This document shows, piece after piece, positions 1-7,434 of a stretch of 64,000 bases of DNA (its first letter is position 1; the number at the start of each line of letters is the position of its first letter). The notes beneath the pieces were generated by a model. That model was given only the letters and a program-made list of their open reading frames with translations. It ran no database searches and had not been told where the DNA came from. The stretch is from Natrinema hispanicum. GTDB taxonomy: Archaea; Halobacteriota; Halobacteria; Halobacteriales; Natrialbaceae. Location of the stretch: positions 1 through 64,000 of the forward strand of contig NZ_FOIC01000001.1 in assembly GCF_900111485.1 (NCBI RefSeq), in the 5' to 3' direction. Both the position numbers and the translations under genes were made by a program.

Positions 1-328
1 CAGTTCCCGAGAGCCCCGCCTGCTCCGCTGATCGGCGGAGCAGGCGGCGCAACTCTTTCATCGGGAATTCTCCGTCCCATACGCTGAAAGACGTGTAATC
101 AGGTGAGTTCTCAAGGCCGAACACAGCAAGGATTCCCGGCATCTCGTTCAGATAGTCCTCGAACTGCCGGAGCGGCTTGTTGACTTCCTCTTTGAGCAGG
201 AGCAACGCGATCTTCGTGGATTTGTCGTACCCGTCGTCGCCGTCGGCGACGACGGGTACATCTGGCTCTTCTACGTGGGTCGTGGCAAACTCATAAAACG
301 TCTGTGCGAGGTTCCTGAGACGTCCCAT
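1..328 (-). CDS. Transposase, N-terminal part (IS5-like, runs off window)
   Basis: An open frame on the minus strand starts at ATG 328 and is still open at base 1, giving 109 residues of the N-terminus. The protein begins MGRLRNLAQTFYEFATTHVE, and residues about 85-105 read WDGEFPMKELRRLLRRSAEQ. This layout (short N-terminal helical part, then an aromatic segment followed by RRLLRRSA) is what I know from haloarchaeal IS5-group transposases. The catalytic DDE residues would lie outside the window. Codon use is more AT-tolerant than in neighbouring genes. The family name is from memory. I could not identify the terminal inverted repeat upstream. Confidence 0.6.
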   Translation of the reverse strand, partial: MGRLRNLAQTFYEFATTHVEEPDVPVVADGDDGYDKSTKIALLLLKEEVNKPLRQFEDYLNEMPGILAVFGLENSPDYTSFSVWDGEFPMKELRRLLRRSAEQAGLSGT

Positions 329-442
329 ATCGCCAGACGGCGTCCAAATCCCCTGAAATCAGCGATACAATCCGCAGAGGGCGTCGGCGTTCAACGGAGC
401 AACACAGAACGAAACAACGGCGACGGGATCGAAAGCGACGGA
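329..442. other. Gap between transposase gene and acidic protein gene
   Basis: This 114-bp stretch must contain the left boundary of the insertion sequence and the 3' flank of the 443-2887 gene. I see no clear terminal inverted repeat or target duplication, because the other end of the element lies outside the window. Confidence 0.4.
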
Positions 443-2887
443 CTACAGCTCCGGCACGTTCATATGGAACCCTTCCGAGCGCGACTCGACGAGACAGAGG
501 TGGTAGCCGGATTTCCGCGAGAGATTGACGTAACTCAGCTTCGAGCTGCGGCTGAGGAAGCCGCTGCTCGTCGCCTGTTCAGCCACTTCGAGCGCGCCGG
601 GCTCGAAGTAACTCGAGGTGACGGCGATCGCGGCCGCAAGGTCCGGATAGTTGGCTTTGACGGCGGAGGCGGCTTCCTCAAGTTCTGCGAGGAGGTCTTT
701 CGTCGCGGGCTCGCGCGAGTCGTTGAGCGTGACCAGCAGTAACGGGTTCCCCATCTTGTCGAACGCGACGATATCGAACGTCAACTCCTCGGGGACGTCG
801 TCGGTGTCGTCGTCGGCAAGCGAGATGGTTGCGCCGAGTTCGGCCCGGTCGATTCGCGGGATCGCATCGTAGAGGTCGCCCAGTCCGTCGGCGTTCCCGG
901 TATCGCGGATCTCATACAGGAGCATCTCGGTGAGCCAGTCGACGAACCGATACTCCATCGTCGTCTCGAGAAAGTCGTCGTACGGTTGTCCGTCGACGGC
1001 CGCGTCGTTCGAGTCGAAGCCGGTGTGATGTTCCAGTCGCAGGTTCGATGCGACCTCATTGCGATCGGCGTCGCCGTCATGGGCCGTCTCGAGGGTCGGC
1101 TGGCTCTTCGAGGCGTATCTGACGAAGAGGTTCGTCTGCGAAAGCGCCTGCTGGGGCGATAGCTGCGTCCCGGCGCTGACGTCGGCCGCCGCGCCACCGG
1201 CGTCGTGCGTTTGCGCGTGTTCGAGTTCCGTCTCGAGGTCGTCGATCCGGGACTGAAGCCGGTCGACTGTCGCGGATAGGTCGTCGTTCTCAGCGCGCAG
1301 CCGATCGCGTTCGGCCTCGAGTTCCTCGGCTTTCGTCGCGAGTGAGTCGCGTTGTTCCTGCAGTGTCTCGACTTTCTCGGTCAGCGCCGCAACTCGGTCA
1401 CTGTGTGCGTCGGTCGCGGCAGCAGCACCCTGTGTTCGGCTGCCAGCCTGTGTGCGTGATTGGTCCGCACGGGAGCCGGACGTGCTGGCCGACGCCGCGG
1501 CTCGATCCGACGACTGAGTCGGTGACTGTGCAGCGGACGAGGAGGCGTCCGTGTTCGTCTCGGACGCCGTCGACGGTTGGTCCATGCGCAGTTCGCGGCC
1601 ATCCGTGCTCGAACTCGAGTCAGCATCTGAGTCGCTGTTGTCAGGATCGATCGAGGGAATACGCCGCGTCTCGCGCCACTCCTCTTCACGTTCGAACTCC
1701 TCTTCGAGTCCGTCACCCGTCGTCTCGGACTCGGTGTCAGGGCCGTCACTGGCCGAGCCAGTCGCTGGCTCGTCATCATCGTCAACCCAGGAGATGCCGT
1801 TGCGATCGAGTTCCTCCGCGGCTGCTTCGATTTCTGCAAGTTCGGGGTCCGTCGTGACGTCGACGTCCACTGTCGACGACTCGTCAACCGAGTCTAACTC
1901 TGACTCCGACTCGGCATCAACCGGTTCAGCCTCCGTCTCGGCGTCTTGTGTCGCGGTCTGAGATGGGTCATCGACAGCGGCCGTCTCGGCTGCGGACGCC
2001 GGTTCAGTGTCACCGACGGACGGCGACTCGGTAATCCCGGCCGACGGTGGCTCAGGTTCGACCTCGCTGGTATCGGTCGCGGTAATACCCGTCGGATCGT
2101 CCGTGAGGTCCGTTTCCGACGACAGCGGCGACTCGTCATCGCTGACGTCTTCGGTCGACTCCGTCTCAGCCGCAGGGGCAGCGTCAACGGTTTCAGTACT
2201 CGAGATGTCGATCGGCTCGAGCGACGACGATCCCATGGGGTCGGACTCTGACGCGTCATCGGTCGGCGCATCGGAAGCGCTGGTATCGGTCGTGGCGTCA
2301 GGGGTCCCAGACTCGGTCGCCGAGTCCGTCTCCGACGCCGAATCAGCTGTCCCCGGGACGTCGATGACATTGATTTCGACGTCGATGACTTCGTAGATGC
2401 CGACTTCGTCGGCCGCGCGTTCGAACGCTTCCTCGCCTGTGAGCAGCCGTTCGGCGTTCCCGATGTACGCCGCAGCCATGCGACGACCGCCGTAGTAGAC
2501 AGCGTAGTAGTCGCCGCTGAGAACGTTCTCGCTCAGTTCGATGTACCCGGTAAACGATCCGCTCTGGAGCGTCTCGTCGACTTCTCGAAGCGGCGTCTCG
2601 TTCGTATAGTACTTCGCCCGTGTCTCGCCGCCCTGTTCTTCCATCGTACAGAGCAAGGGCAGCGACGGATCGGGTGCCTCATAACACGTTCCCGAGGCGG
2701 TTTCGAAGTCGTCGATATCGCCATCGATGACGCCGACAACGCGGCCGTTGAGCATACAAAGCCACGTGCCAGCCGCCGATACAGCACCGGAGAAATCAGC
2801 GTGGGCGAGATCGGAGAGACCGTCGAACCCCCCGTTAAACGGGCGGGAGTCCCACTCCTCGACGCGCTCTTGCGTGCGCGGATCCAT
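443..2887 (-). CDS. Large acidic coiled-coil protein with nuclease-like C-terminal fold
   Basis: The 814-residue product has four parts. Residues 1-178 form a folded N-terminal domain (WLCMLNGRVVGVIDGDIDDF, YYAVYYGGRRMAAAYIGNAE), which I associate with the haloarchaeal DUF7527 family. Residues 180-510 are a low-complexity Ser/Thr/Asp/Glu linker, presumably disordered. Residues about 515-585 form a heptad-rich coiled coil (LTEKVETLQEQRDSLATKAE). Residues 610-814 form a second domain containing FDIVAFDKMGNPLLLVTLND and later IAVTSSYFEPGALEVAEQA, which resembles the core of restriction-endonuclease-like folds. The usual E/Q-x-K pair is T-L-N here, so nuclease activity is doubtful. No signal peptide is visible, so it is probably cytoplasmic. 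Function unknown. Confidence 0.8.
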   Translation of the reverse strand: MDPRTQERVEEWDSRPFNGGFDGLSDLAHADFSGAVSAAGTWLCMLNGRVVGVIDGDIDDFETASGTCYEAPDPSLPLLCTMEEQGGETRAKYYTNETPLREVDETLQSGSFTGYIELSENVLSGDYYAVYYGGRRMAAAYIGNAERLLTGEEAFERAADEVGIYEVIDVEINVIDVPGTADSASETDSATESGTPDATTDTSASDAPTDDASESDPMGSSSLEPIDISSTETVDAAPAAETESTEDVSDDESPLSSETDLTDDPTGITATDTSEVEPEPPSAGITESPSVGDTEPASAAETAAVDDPSQTATQDAETEAEPVDAESESELDSVDESSTVDVDVTTDPELAEIEAAAEELDRNGISWVDDDDEPATGSASDGPDTESETTGDGLEEEFEREEEWRETRRIPSIDPDNSDSDADSSSSTDGRELRMDQPSTASETNTDASSSAAQSPTQSSDRAAASASTSGSRADQSRTQAGSRTQGAAAATDAHSDRVAALTEKVETLQEQRDSLATKAEELEAERDRLRAENDDLSATVDRLQSRIDDLETELEHAQTHDAGGAAADVSAGTQLSPQQALSQTNLFVRYASKSQPTLETAHDGDADRNEVASNLRLEHHTGFDSNDAAVDGQPYDDFLETTMEYRFVDWLTEMLLYEIRDTGNADGLGDLYDAIPRIDRAELGATISLADDDTDDVPEELTFDIVAFDKMGNPLLLVTLNDSREPATKDLLAELEEAASAVKANYPDLAAAIAVTSSYFEPGALEVAEQATSSGFLSRSSKLSYVNLSRKSGYHLCLVESRSEGFHMNVPEL

Positions 2888-2935
2888 ACGTCAACAAGCG
2901 GGAACCGCACCAAATACGTTTCGTCTAGACTGTCA

Positions 2936-3214
2936 CTAGATCTTGGATTCTGCGTCCTCGGCGAGTTCTTTCATCCGCTTGCCGATCCGGCCGGCGCTCG
3001 AGAACTCATCGTCGCTCATCGCATTGGCGAGTGCGTTCCCGAGAACGAAGACCGCGTGTTTGTGTTCGCTTTTCGACTTGTGGACGTGCGAGGGGTCGAC
3101 GTCGAGCTGGCGGTAGGGGTCGAACAGCGTTTCATCGACCTCCTCACGCTCCGAAAAGTACTCCATGATGACGACGAGTTCTTCGTGGAGCTCGAGGAGT
3201 TCGTCCTTATGCAT
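2936..3214 (-). CDS. UPF0058 family protein
   Basis: This 92-residue all-helical protein (MHKDELLELHEELVVIMEYF, with VHKSKSEHKHAVFVLGNALA in the middle) matches the archaeal UPF0058 family in length and sequence. The His/Lys-rich HKSKSEHKHA segment is the family hallmark. Function is not known. The gene is monocistronic: a TATA box lies 28 nt before the start and the next gene upstream is 136 bp away. The start is supported by that spacing, which implies a leaderless mRNA. Confidence 0.85.
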   Translation of the reverse strand: MHKDELLELHEELVVIMEYFSEREEVDETLFDPYRQLDVDPSHVHKSKSEHKHAVFVLGNALANAMSDDEFSSAGRIGKRMKELAEDAESKI

Positions 3215-3237
3215 ACGCGCTGTTAGGAAGGGTTTCG

Positions 3238-3246
3238 ATTTAAGCG
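3238..3246 (-). promoter_or_regulatory. TATA box of the UPF0058 gene
   Basis: The minus strand reads GCTTAAATC, centred 28 nt upstream of ATG 3214. This is the normal haloarchaeal distance for a transcript starting at or next to the start codon. Confidence 0.55.
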
Positions 3247-3350
3247 TTGTGTGGCCCCGTGTCGCAAAATCGAACGCGACCGCTCAGCGGGGGGATGACG
3301 GAGTCCTGTCAAGAACGGAGCAACCACCGGGACGTGGAGTCGTGGCGTGA

Positions 3351-4520
3351 TCAGTCGGCGCTGGCAGACGTAATGTCTGCATCCGCGGCCTCCTCACGGT
3401 GGTCTGCAGGGAACCACGCGAGTTTGTGATCGGCGGTGACGCGAACGGCGACGCGCTCGTCTAAGTCGATATGATCGGAGTGGTTGTGCATACACTCGAT
3501 CGTTTCGCCACCATCGAGTTCGACACGATAGAGGACGGTCGGGCCGAGATAGCGCCGATAGACGACGTGGCCGTCGGCCTCCGCGCCGTCGGCAGGGTAG
3601 GCCGTGACGTCGTCGGGTCGAATAAGGAGGTCGACAGTCGAGCCGTCGTATTGGTGGGCCAGCCCATGAACGTCATCGCGGAGGACGCGACCGAGTGCAG
3701 TGTCGACGCTGTCGCCGTGGACCTCTCCCGGGAGGAAACTGGCGTGGCCCAGAAAGCCAGCGACAAATCGCGATTCGGGCTGCTGGAAGACTTCTTGGGG
3801 GGTATCGATCTGTTCGATGTCGCCGTCATTCATCACGGCGACGCGGTCTGAAATGGACAGCGCCTCCTCCTGGTCGTGGGTCACGGAGATCGCGGTGACG
3901 CCAGTCTGCTTGATGATCCGGCGAACCTCTTCGCGCATCTCGACGCGTAGATCCACGTCCAGACTCGAGAAGGGTTCGTCGAGCAACAGCATCTCGGGTT
4001 CGGGAGCCAGCGAGCGGGCAAGCGCGATGCGCTGTTGTTGGCCGCCGGAGAGTTCGTTCGGATAGTGGTCGCCGTGGGCCTCGAGGCCGACGAGCTCGAG
4101 CAGTTCGTCGACGCGGCTCGCGCGCTCGCTCTCGGATCGATCCTGCAAGCCGAAGGCGACGTTCTCGCGGGCGGTCAGGTGTGGAAAGAGCGCGAAGTCC
4201 TGAAAAACAACGCCGACATCGCGGTCTTCAGGCGGGACGAACCGGCCGTCACCCGAGACCGTTTCGCCTTGCAATTGGATCCGGCCATCGTTGGGTTTCT
4301 CGAGGCCGGCGATCAGCCGAAGCGTCGTGGTCTTTCCGCAGCCGGATGGGCCGAGCAGGGTCAGGATTTCACCGTCACGGACGGCAATCGAGAGGTCGCC
4401 GATGACCTCCTGAGTCCCGTAGCGTTTCGCGATACCGTCGAGTTCGAGAACCGTCTCGCTCGTCGTCGGCTCGTTGGATCGGTTCTCGACCGCCGTCGTA
4501 AGCAGTTCTCCTTTGGCCAT
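3351..4520 (-). CDS. ABC transporter ATP-binding protein, iron/polyamine (FbpC/PotA) type
   Basis: The nucleotide-binding subunit has 389 residues. It shows Walker A GPSGCGKTT (about residue 57), the signature LSGGQQQRIALARSL, Walker B LLLDEPFSSLD, the H-loop VTHDQEEA, and a C-terminal TOBE-like region that senses or binds substrate (about 290-380). This plan is that of ATPases for Fe3+, polyamines, molybdate or thiamine. An iron-type operator just upstream makes Fe3+ the best guess. I chose ATG 4520 because GGAGG lies 8 nt before it. An in-frame ATG at 4550 falls about at the predicted transcription start. No permease or binding protein gene lies next to it, so its partners are elsewhere. 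Confidence 0.85.
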   Translation of the reverse strand: MAKGELLTTAVENRSNEPTTSETVLELDGIAKRYGTQEVIGDLSIAVRDGEILTLLGPSGCGKTTTLRLIAGLEKPNDGRIQLQGETVSGDGRFVPPEDRDVGVVFQDFALFPHLTARENVAFGLQDRSESERASRVDELLELVGLEAHGDHYPNELSGGQQQRIALARSLAPEPEMLLLDEPFSSLDVDLRVEMREEVRRIIKQTGVTAISVTHDQEEALSISDRVAVMNDGDIEQIDTPQEVFQQPESRFVAGFLGHASFLPGEVHGDSVDTALGRVLRDDVHGLAHQYDGSTVDLLIRPDDVTAYPADGAEADGHVVYRRYLGPTVLYRVELDGGETIECMHNHSDHIDLDERVAVRVTADHKLAWFPADHREEAADADITSASAD

Positions 4521-4528
4521 ATCTCGAC

Positions 4529-4533
4529 CCTCC
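4529..4533 (-). promoter_or_regulatory. Shine-Dalgarno site fixing the ABC ATPase start
   Basis: The minus strand has GGAGG, 8 nt before ATG 4520. It supports the internal start over the in-frame ATG at 4550. Confidence 0.6.
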
Positions 4534-4556
4534 GGCAGCTGCCGGCACACATTCCC

Positions 4557-4572
4557 TTTAGGCGTGCCTAAA
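4557..4572. promoter_or_regulatory. Iron-box-like palindromic operator
   Basis: TTTAGGCGTGCCTAAA is a palindrome apart from its two central bases. TTAGG-N4-CCTAA is the core recognised by DtxR/IdeR-type iron repressors, and haloarchaeal Idr/SirR sites look similar. It lies between a TATA-like box (4573-4580) and the ABC ATPase start codon, so a bound repressor would cover the transcription start. A DtxR-family gene lies at 12849-13277. Confidence 0.65.
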
Positions 4573-4582
4573 TCACTTATAA
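4573..4582 (-). promoter_or_regulatory. TATA box of the ABC ATPase gene
   Basis: The minus strand carries an AT-rich TTATAAGTG next to the palindrome. Transcription from it would start near 4550, giving a leader of about 30 nt that contains the GGAGG site. Confidence 0.5.
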
Positions 4583-4652
4583 TTGCCGGTTCGGCTCCAG
4601 ACAGCGGAGATAACGGCTCACTCGGGAGAAAAGCGGGCGAGCCCGCCGTTGC

Positions 4653-5120
4653 TCAGAGTTCGACGCCGCTTGGGATCAGGCTATGCTGTCGAAGCAAACT
4701 CCCCTCGTCGTCGTAGACCAGAAACGTTCGCTTATCGTAGCTGACGAACGGCTCGCCATCGAGCGTGATCTCGACGCGATACTGGCCCTCGTCGCCCGCG
4801 GTCTCGCCGTAGCGCCGTGCAGCGCGGATGAACTGCAAGACGTCGGTGGCGTCTTCGTTGAGTTCGAGGATGAACTCGCCGGTGATGCGGTTGGTCACGC
4901 TCACTACCCCCGCAGTATCGTCCTCGAGCGGTCCCTGTAGCCGGAGGGCTGTGTCCGTCTCGCTCGCCTCGAGAACGTCGCCGTCGGGACCAGTCAGGCG
5001 CTCGCGAAGCATCGCTTCCGGGCCGGTGAAGTCGATCGCTACCGAGGGTTTTTTCGGCTCGCCGTCGGTTTCGGCCCAGTCGATATTGGTGACATCTAAC
5101 GTGAAGTGCTCGCGCCTCAT
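4653..5120 (-). CDS. DUF5793-like haloarchaeal protein
   Basis: The product has 155 residues starting MRREHFTLDVTNIDWAETDG and is acidic and beta-rich, with no membrane segment or cofactor motif. It matches from memory the haloarchaeal DUF5793 family, whose members start MRRDYFTL and have this length. The open frame extends upstream to 5468, but that extension is basic and unlike the family, so I reject it. An ATG at 5129 (MYG) is an alternative start. The gene is divergent from rps15, with a 341-bp gap. Function unknown. Confidence 0.75.
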   Translation of the reverse strand: MRREHFTLDVTNIDWAETDGEPKKPSVAIDFTGPEAMLRERLTGPDGDVLEASETDTALRLQGPLEDDTAGVVSVTNRITGEFILELNEDATDVLQFIRAARRYGETAGDEGQYRVEITLDGEPFVSYDKRTFLVYDDEGSLLRQHSLIPSGVEL

Positions 5121-5257
5121 TCCGTACATGACCTTTCGGCCTCGTGCAGTATGAACGTAACGCACGGAGAACACGTCTCCGGTGACACATCGAGGTCGTC
5201 GGCGCGGCCGAGCTACTGGCAAGCACGTGCCCGACCGTATCGGCGTCGCAGCGAGTA

Positions 5258-5270
5258 GAAACCCTTTAGT
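5258..5270 (+). promoter_or_regulatory. Candidate promoter of the rps15 operon
   Basis: An A-rich BRE-like stretch followed by CCTTTAG lies about 200 nt before rps15. If used, it gives a leader of about 170 nt that carries the hairpin at 5300-5361. No closer convincing TATA box was seen. Confidence 0.35.
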
Positions 5271-5299
5271 CTGCGACGACGATATCGACGGTGGGAAGC

Positions 5300-5361
5300 G
5301 CACGGCCGCAAATCCGACTGTGTCACCCCCTTTTCCGGGTGGCTTGGGATTGCGGAAGTGC
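5300..5361 (+). other. Imperfect hairpin in the rps15 leader
   Basis: Three nested stems can be drawn. GCAC 5300-5303 pairs with GTGC 5358-5361. CCGCAAATCC 5306-5315 pairs with GGGATTGCGG 5346-5355 with one mismatch. CACCC 5324-5328 pairs with GGGTG 5337-5341. This may be a structured 5' leader for the ribosomal protein operon or a separate small RNA. I see no box that assigns it to a known class. Confidence 0.35.
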
Positions 5362-5461
5362 ACGGCGAGAGCCGGCTGCTGTCGGCAGACACGCCGCCGT
5401 CGAGGCGCGTGCGCGCTCGACAGCGAACACGAGCGGTCAGTGCGATTCCTATCCTCAAACA

Positions 5462-5932
5462 ATGGCACGAATGCACACCCGCCGTCGCGGCTCGTCCGGT
5501 TCGGACAAGCCGTCGGCAGACGAACCGCCGGAGTGGAGCGACGTCGACCCCGAAGATATCGAATCTCGGGTCGTCGAACTGGCAGAGCAGGGCTACGATC
5601 CCAGTCAGATCGGGATGAAGCTGCGTGACGAAGGCGTCACCGGCACGCCCGTCCCGGACGTCAAGCTGGCGACCGGGAAGAAAGTCACCGAGATCCTCGA
5701 GGAGAACGACGCCACGTCCGACATTCCCGAGGACCTTCGGAACCTGATGGAGCGCGCCGTGCGCCTGCGCGAGCACGTCCAGGCCAACCCCCAGGACTAC
5801 CAGAACAAACGCGCCCTGCAGAACACCGAGTCGAAGGTGCGCCGTCTGGTTGATTACTACCGCGGCGACGAACTCGAGGCTGACTTCACGTACTCCTACG
5901 ACGTCGCAGTCGAGCTCCTCGAGAACGAGTAA
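5462..5932 (+). CDS. rps15: 30S ribosomal protein S15 (uS15)
   Basis: This 156-residue protein has the archaeal N-terminal extension (MARMHTRRRGSSGSDKP) before the conserved helical core ending SKVRRLVDYYRGDELEADF. The start ATG 5462 gives the canonical MARMHT N-terminus. It leads an operon with a RecJ-like protein 6 nt downstream, then Pcc1 and eS1, an arrangement conserved in haloarchaea. It binds the 16S rRNA central domain in the small subunit. Confidence 0.95.
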   Translation: MARMHTRRRGSSGSDKPSADEPPEWSDVDPEDIESRVVELAEQGYDPSQIGMKLRDEGVTGTPVPDVKLATGKKVTEILEENDATSDIPEDLRNLMERAVRLREHVQANPQDYQNKRALQNTESKVRRLVDYYRGDELEADFTYSYDVAVELLENE

Positions 5933-5938
5933 CACCGT

Positions 5939-7132
5939 ATGTCCACCGAGGGTCGATCCGCCGAGTCGGCGTCTGCCACGAACACCCTCGAGAGCGCCGG
6001 CTTCGTTCGGCTGCTCACCCGCGCCGATGGCGATGCCCTCGCCGCGAGCGGACTGCTCGCGAGCGCGCTCGACGACAGCGAGACGCCGTTTCAGGTGACC
6101 GTCGCACCCACAGTTGCGGCACGATCCAAGCGGGTTCATAGGCCGGCAAGCGAGGGCGACGTGACCGTCGTCGTCGGCACCGCTGACGCAGCCGACGCGG
6201 CCGACGTCATCCAGCTTGCGGCACCCGATCGACCGGCGACACTCGAAGCAGTCGATCTCGTCCGTGACCTCGACGTGACGCCGGATCCGGTCGTCGCACT
6301 CGCCGGCATCGTCGCAAGCGGCGGCGAACCCGGCGCAGGCGAAAGCGAATGGCTCGAAACAGCTGCACGCGAGCAGGGCCTGCTCGAGCAGCGCCCGGGC
6401 GTTGCGATTCCGACCGTCGATCCGGTCGACGGGCTCGCTCACTCGACACGGCTGCATGCGCCGTGGTCGGGCGACCGGGACGCGACCCGCGAGGCGCTCG
6501 CTGACGTTGTCGATGGCGATCACACCGATTTCGACCCGGAGGACCACCGAGCAATCGCCTCGCTGGTCGCACTCGACGTCGTCGGTGCCGACGGGGCGAC
6601 TGACGCTGCCGCAAAGACGATCGGCCAAGCGTTACAGCCGTCCGTGACGCCCGACGGCCCCTTCGAGACGCTCGGCGGCTTCGCCGACGTACTCGAGGCG
6701 ACGGCCAGCGCAGCCCCCGGAACGGGCGTCGCGCTGGCGATGGGCCACGACGTCCGCGAGCGAGCACTCGAGGGCTGGCGCGAGTATGGACGCCGAGCCC
6801 AGGTGGCGCTCAGGGACGGCTCGACTGGCCGCTACGACGGGCTGTTCGTCGTCGGCATCGATGACGGCCCCGTCGACGCCATCGCACGGCTCGCGGTTGC
6901 CTACCGGTCGCCCGAGCCAACCGTCCTCGCCGTCGGAGACGGTGAGGCGGCAATCGCGACCCGCGAGGCAGACTCTCTTGGCGCGACCGTCGAGGCAGTC
7001 GCCCGCGAGCTCGCACAGCGAGCGCCCGAGGCTGACGTCGACTACGATGGCGGCCAGCGGCGTGGCTACCTACAGTTCGACCCCGACGTGGACGAGACGA
7101 CAATCATCGCAGCAGTGAGGGAACGCCTATGA
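5939..7132 (+). CDS. recJ: RecJ-like DHH/DHHA1 protein, degenerate motifs
   Basis: The 397-residue protein lies between rps15 and pcc1, where haloarchaea carry a RecJ paralog. Motif I survives as ADGDALAA (about residue 29). The region where the family has a DHH triad has no such motif (VVVGTADAADAAD, then QLAAPDRPATLEA). AGIVASGGEPGAGE matches the conserved AGIV segment, and the C-terminal DHHA1 part ends DYDGGQRRGYLQFDPD. The gene starts 6 nt after rps15 and its stop overlaps the pcc1 start by 4 bp. Haloferax RecJ paralogs of this kind act in nuclease complexes. Here catalytic competence is uncertain, and a structural role is possible. Confidence 0.75.
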   Translation: MSTEGRSAESASATNTLESAGFVRLLTRADGDALAASGLLASALDDSETPFQVTVAPTVAARSKRVHRPASEGDVTVVVGTADAADAADVIQLAAPDRPATLEAVDLVRDLDVTPDPVVALAGIVASGGEPGAGESEWLETAAREQGLLEQRPGVAIPTVDPVDGLAHSTRLHAPWSGDRDATREALADVVDGDHTDFDPEDHRAIASLVALDVVGADGATDAAAKTIGQALQPSVTPDGPFETLGGFADVLEATASAAPGTGVALAMGHDVRERALEGWREYGRRAQVALRDGSTGRYDGLFVVGIDDGPVDAIARLAVAYRSPEPTVLAVGDGEAAIATREADSLGATVEAVARELAQRAPEADVDYDGGQRRGYLQFDPDVDETTIIAAVRERL

Positions 7133-7434
7133 GTCGGCACGCAACGATTCGGACGGCCCACGACGACGCGACGCTTGTCGCACGGGCGCTTCGCCCGGAC
7201 AACACCGACGAGATGGAGACGACCGTCGACCGCGACGGTGAGACCGCGACGGTCGTCACGCACATCGAACGCGAGACGACCAGCGGCCTGCAGTCGACGG
7301 TCGACGACTACGTCGTCAACCTCGAGGTTGCGATCGACATCGTTTCACAGGCACGAACCGAACAGCACGCAGAACCGACGGACACGGGAGCTGTGTCCGA
7401 CCGCGATAGCGACTCAACACACGATACACAATGA
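7129..7434 (+). CDS. pcc1: KEOPS subunit Pcc1 family protein (first of two)
   Basis: The product is 101 residues. Residues 1-75 carry the Pcc1 fold with two helices after a beta hairpin (ATVVTHIERETTSGLQSTVD, DYVVNLEVAIDIVSQA). The C-terminal 25 residues are an acidic tail. Pcc1 dimerises and links Kae1 in the complex that makes t6A on tRNA. It overlaps recJ and rps3ae by 4 bp each, so translation is probably coupled. A second family member lies at 37739-38008; one may be the Pcc2-type paralog described in archaea. Confidence 0.8.
   Translation: MSRHATIRTAHDDATLVARALRPDNTDEMETTVDRDGETATVVTHIERETTSGLQSTVDDYVVNLEVAIDIVSQARTEQHAEPTDTGAVSDRDSDSTHDTQ

Noticed and set aside
5213-6628. Long minus-strand open frame of 471 codons opposite rps15-recJ
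   Set aside because: It runs antisense to well-supported rps15 and recJ genes. Its composition (Arg/Cys/Val-rich) is the usual shadow of GC-rich halophile coding, and it matches no family.
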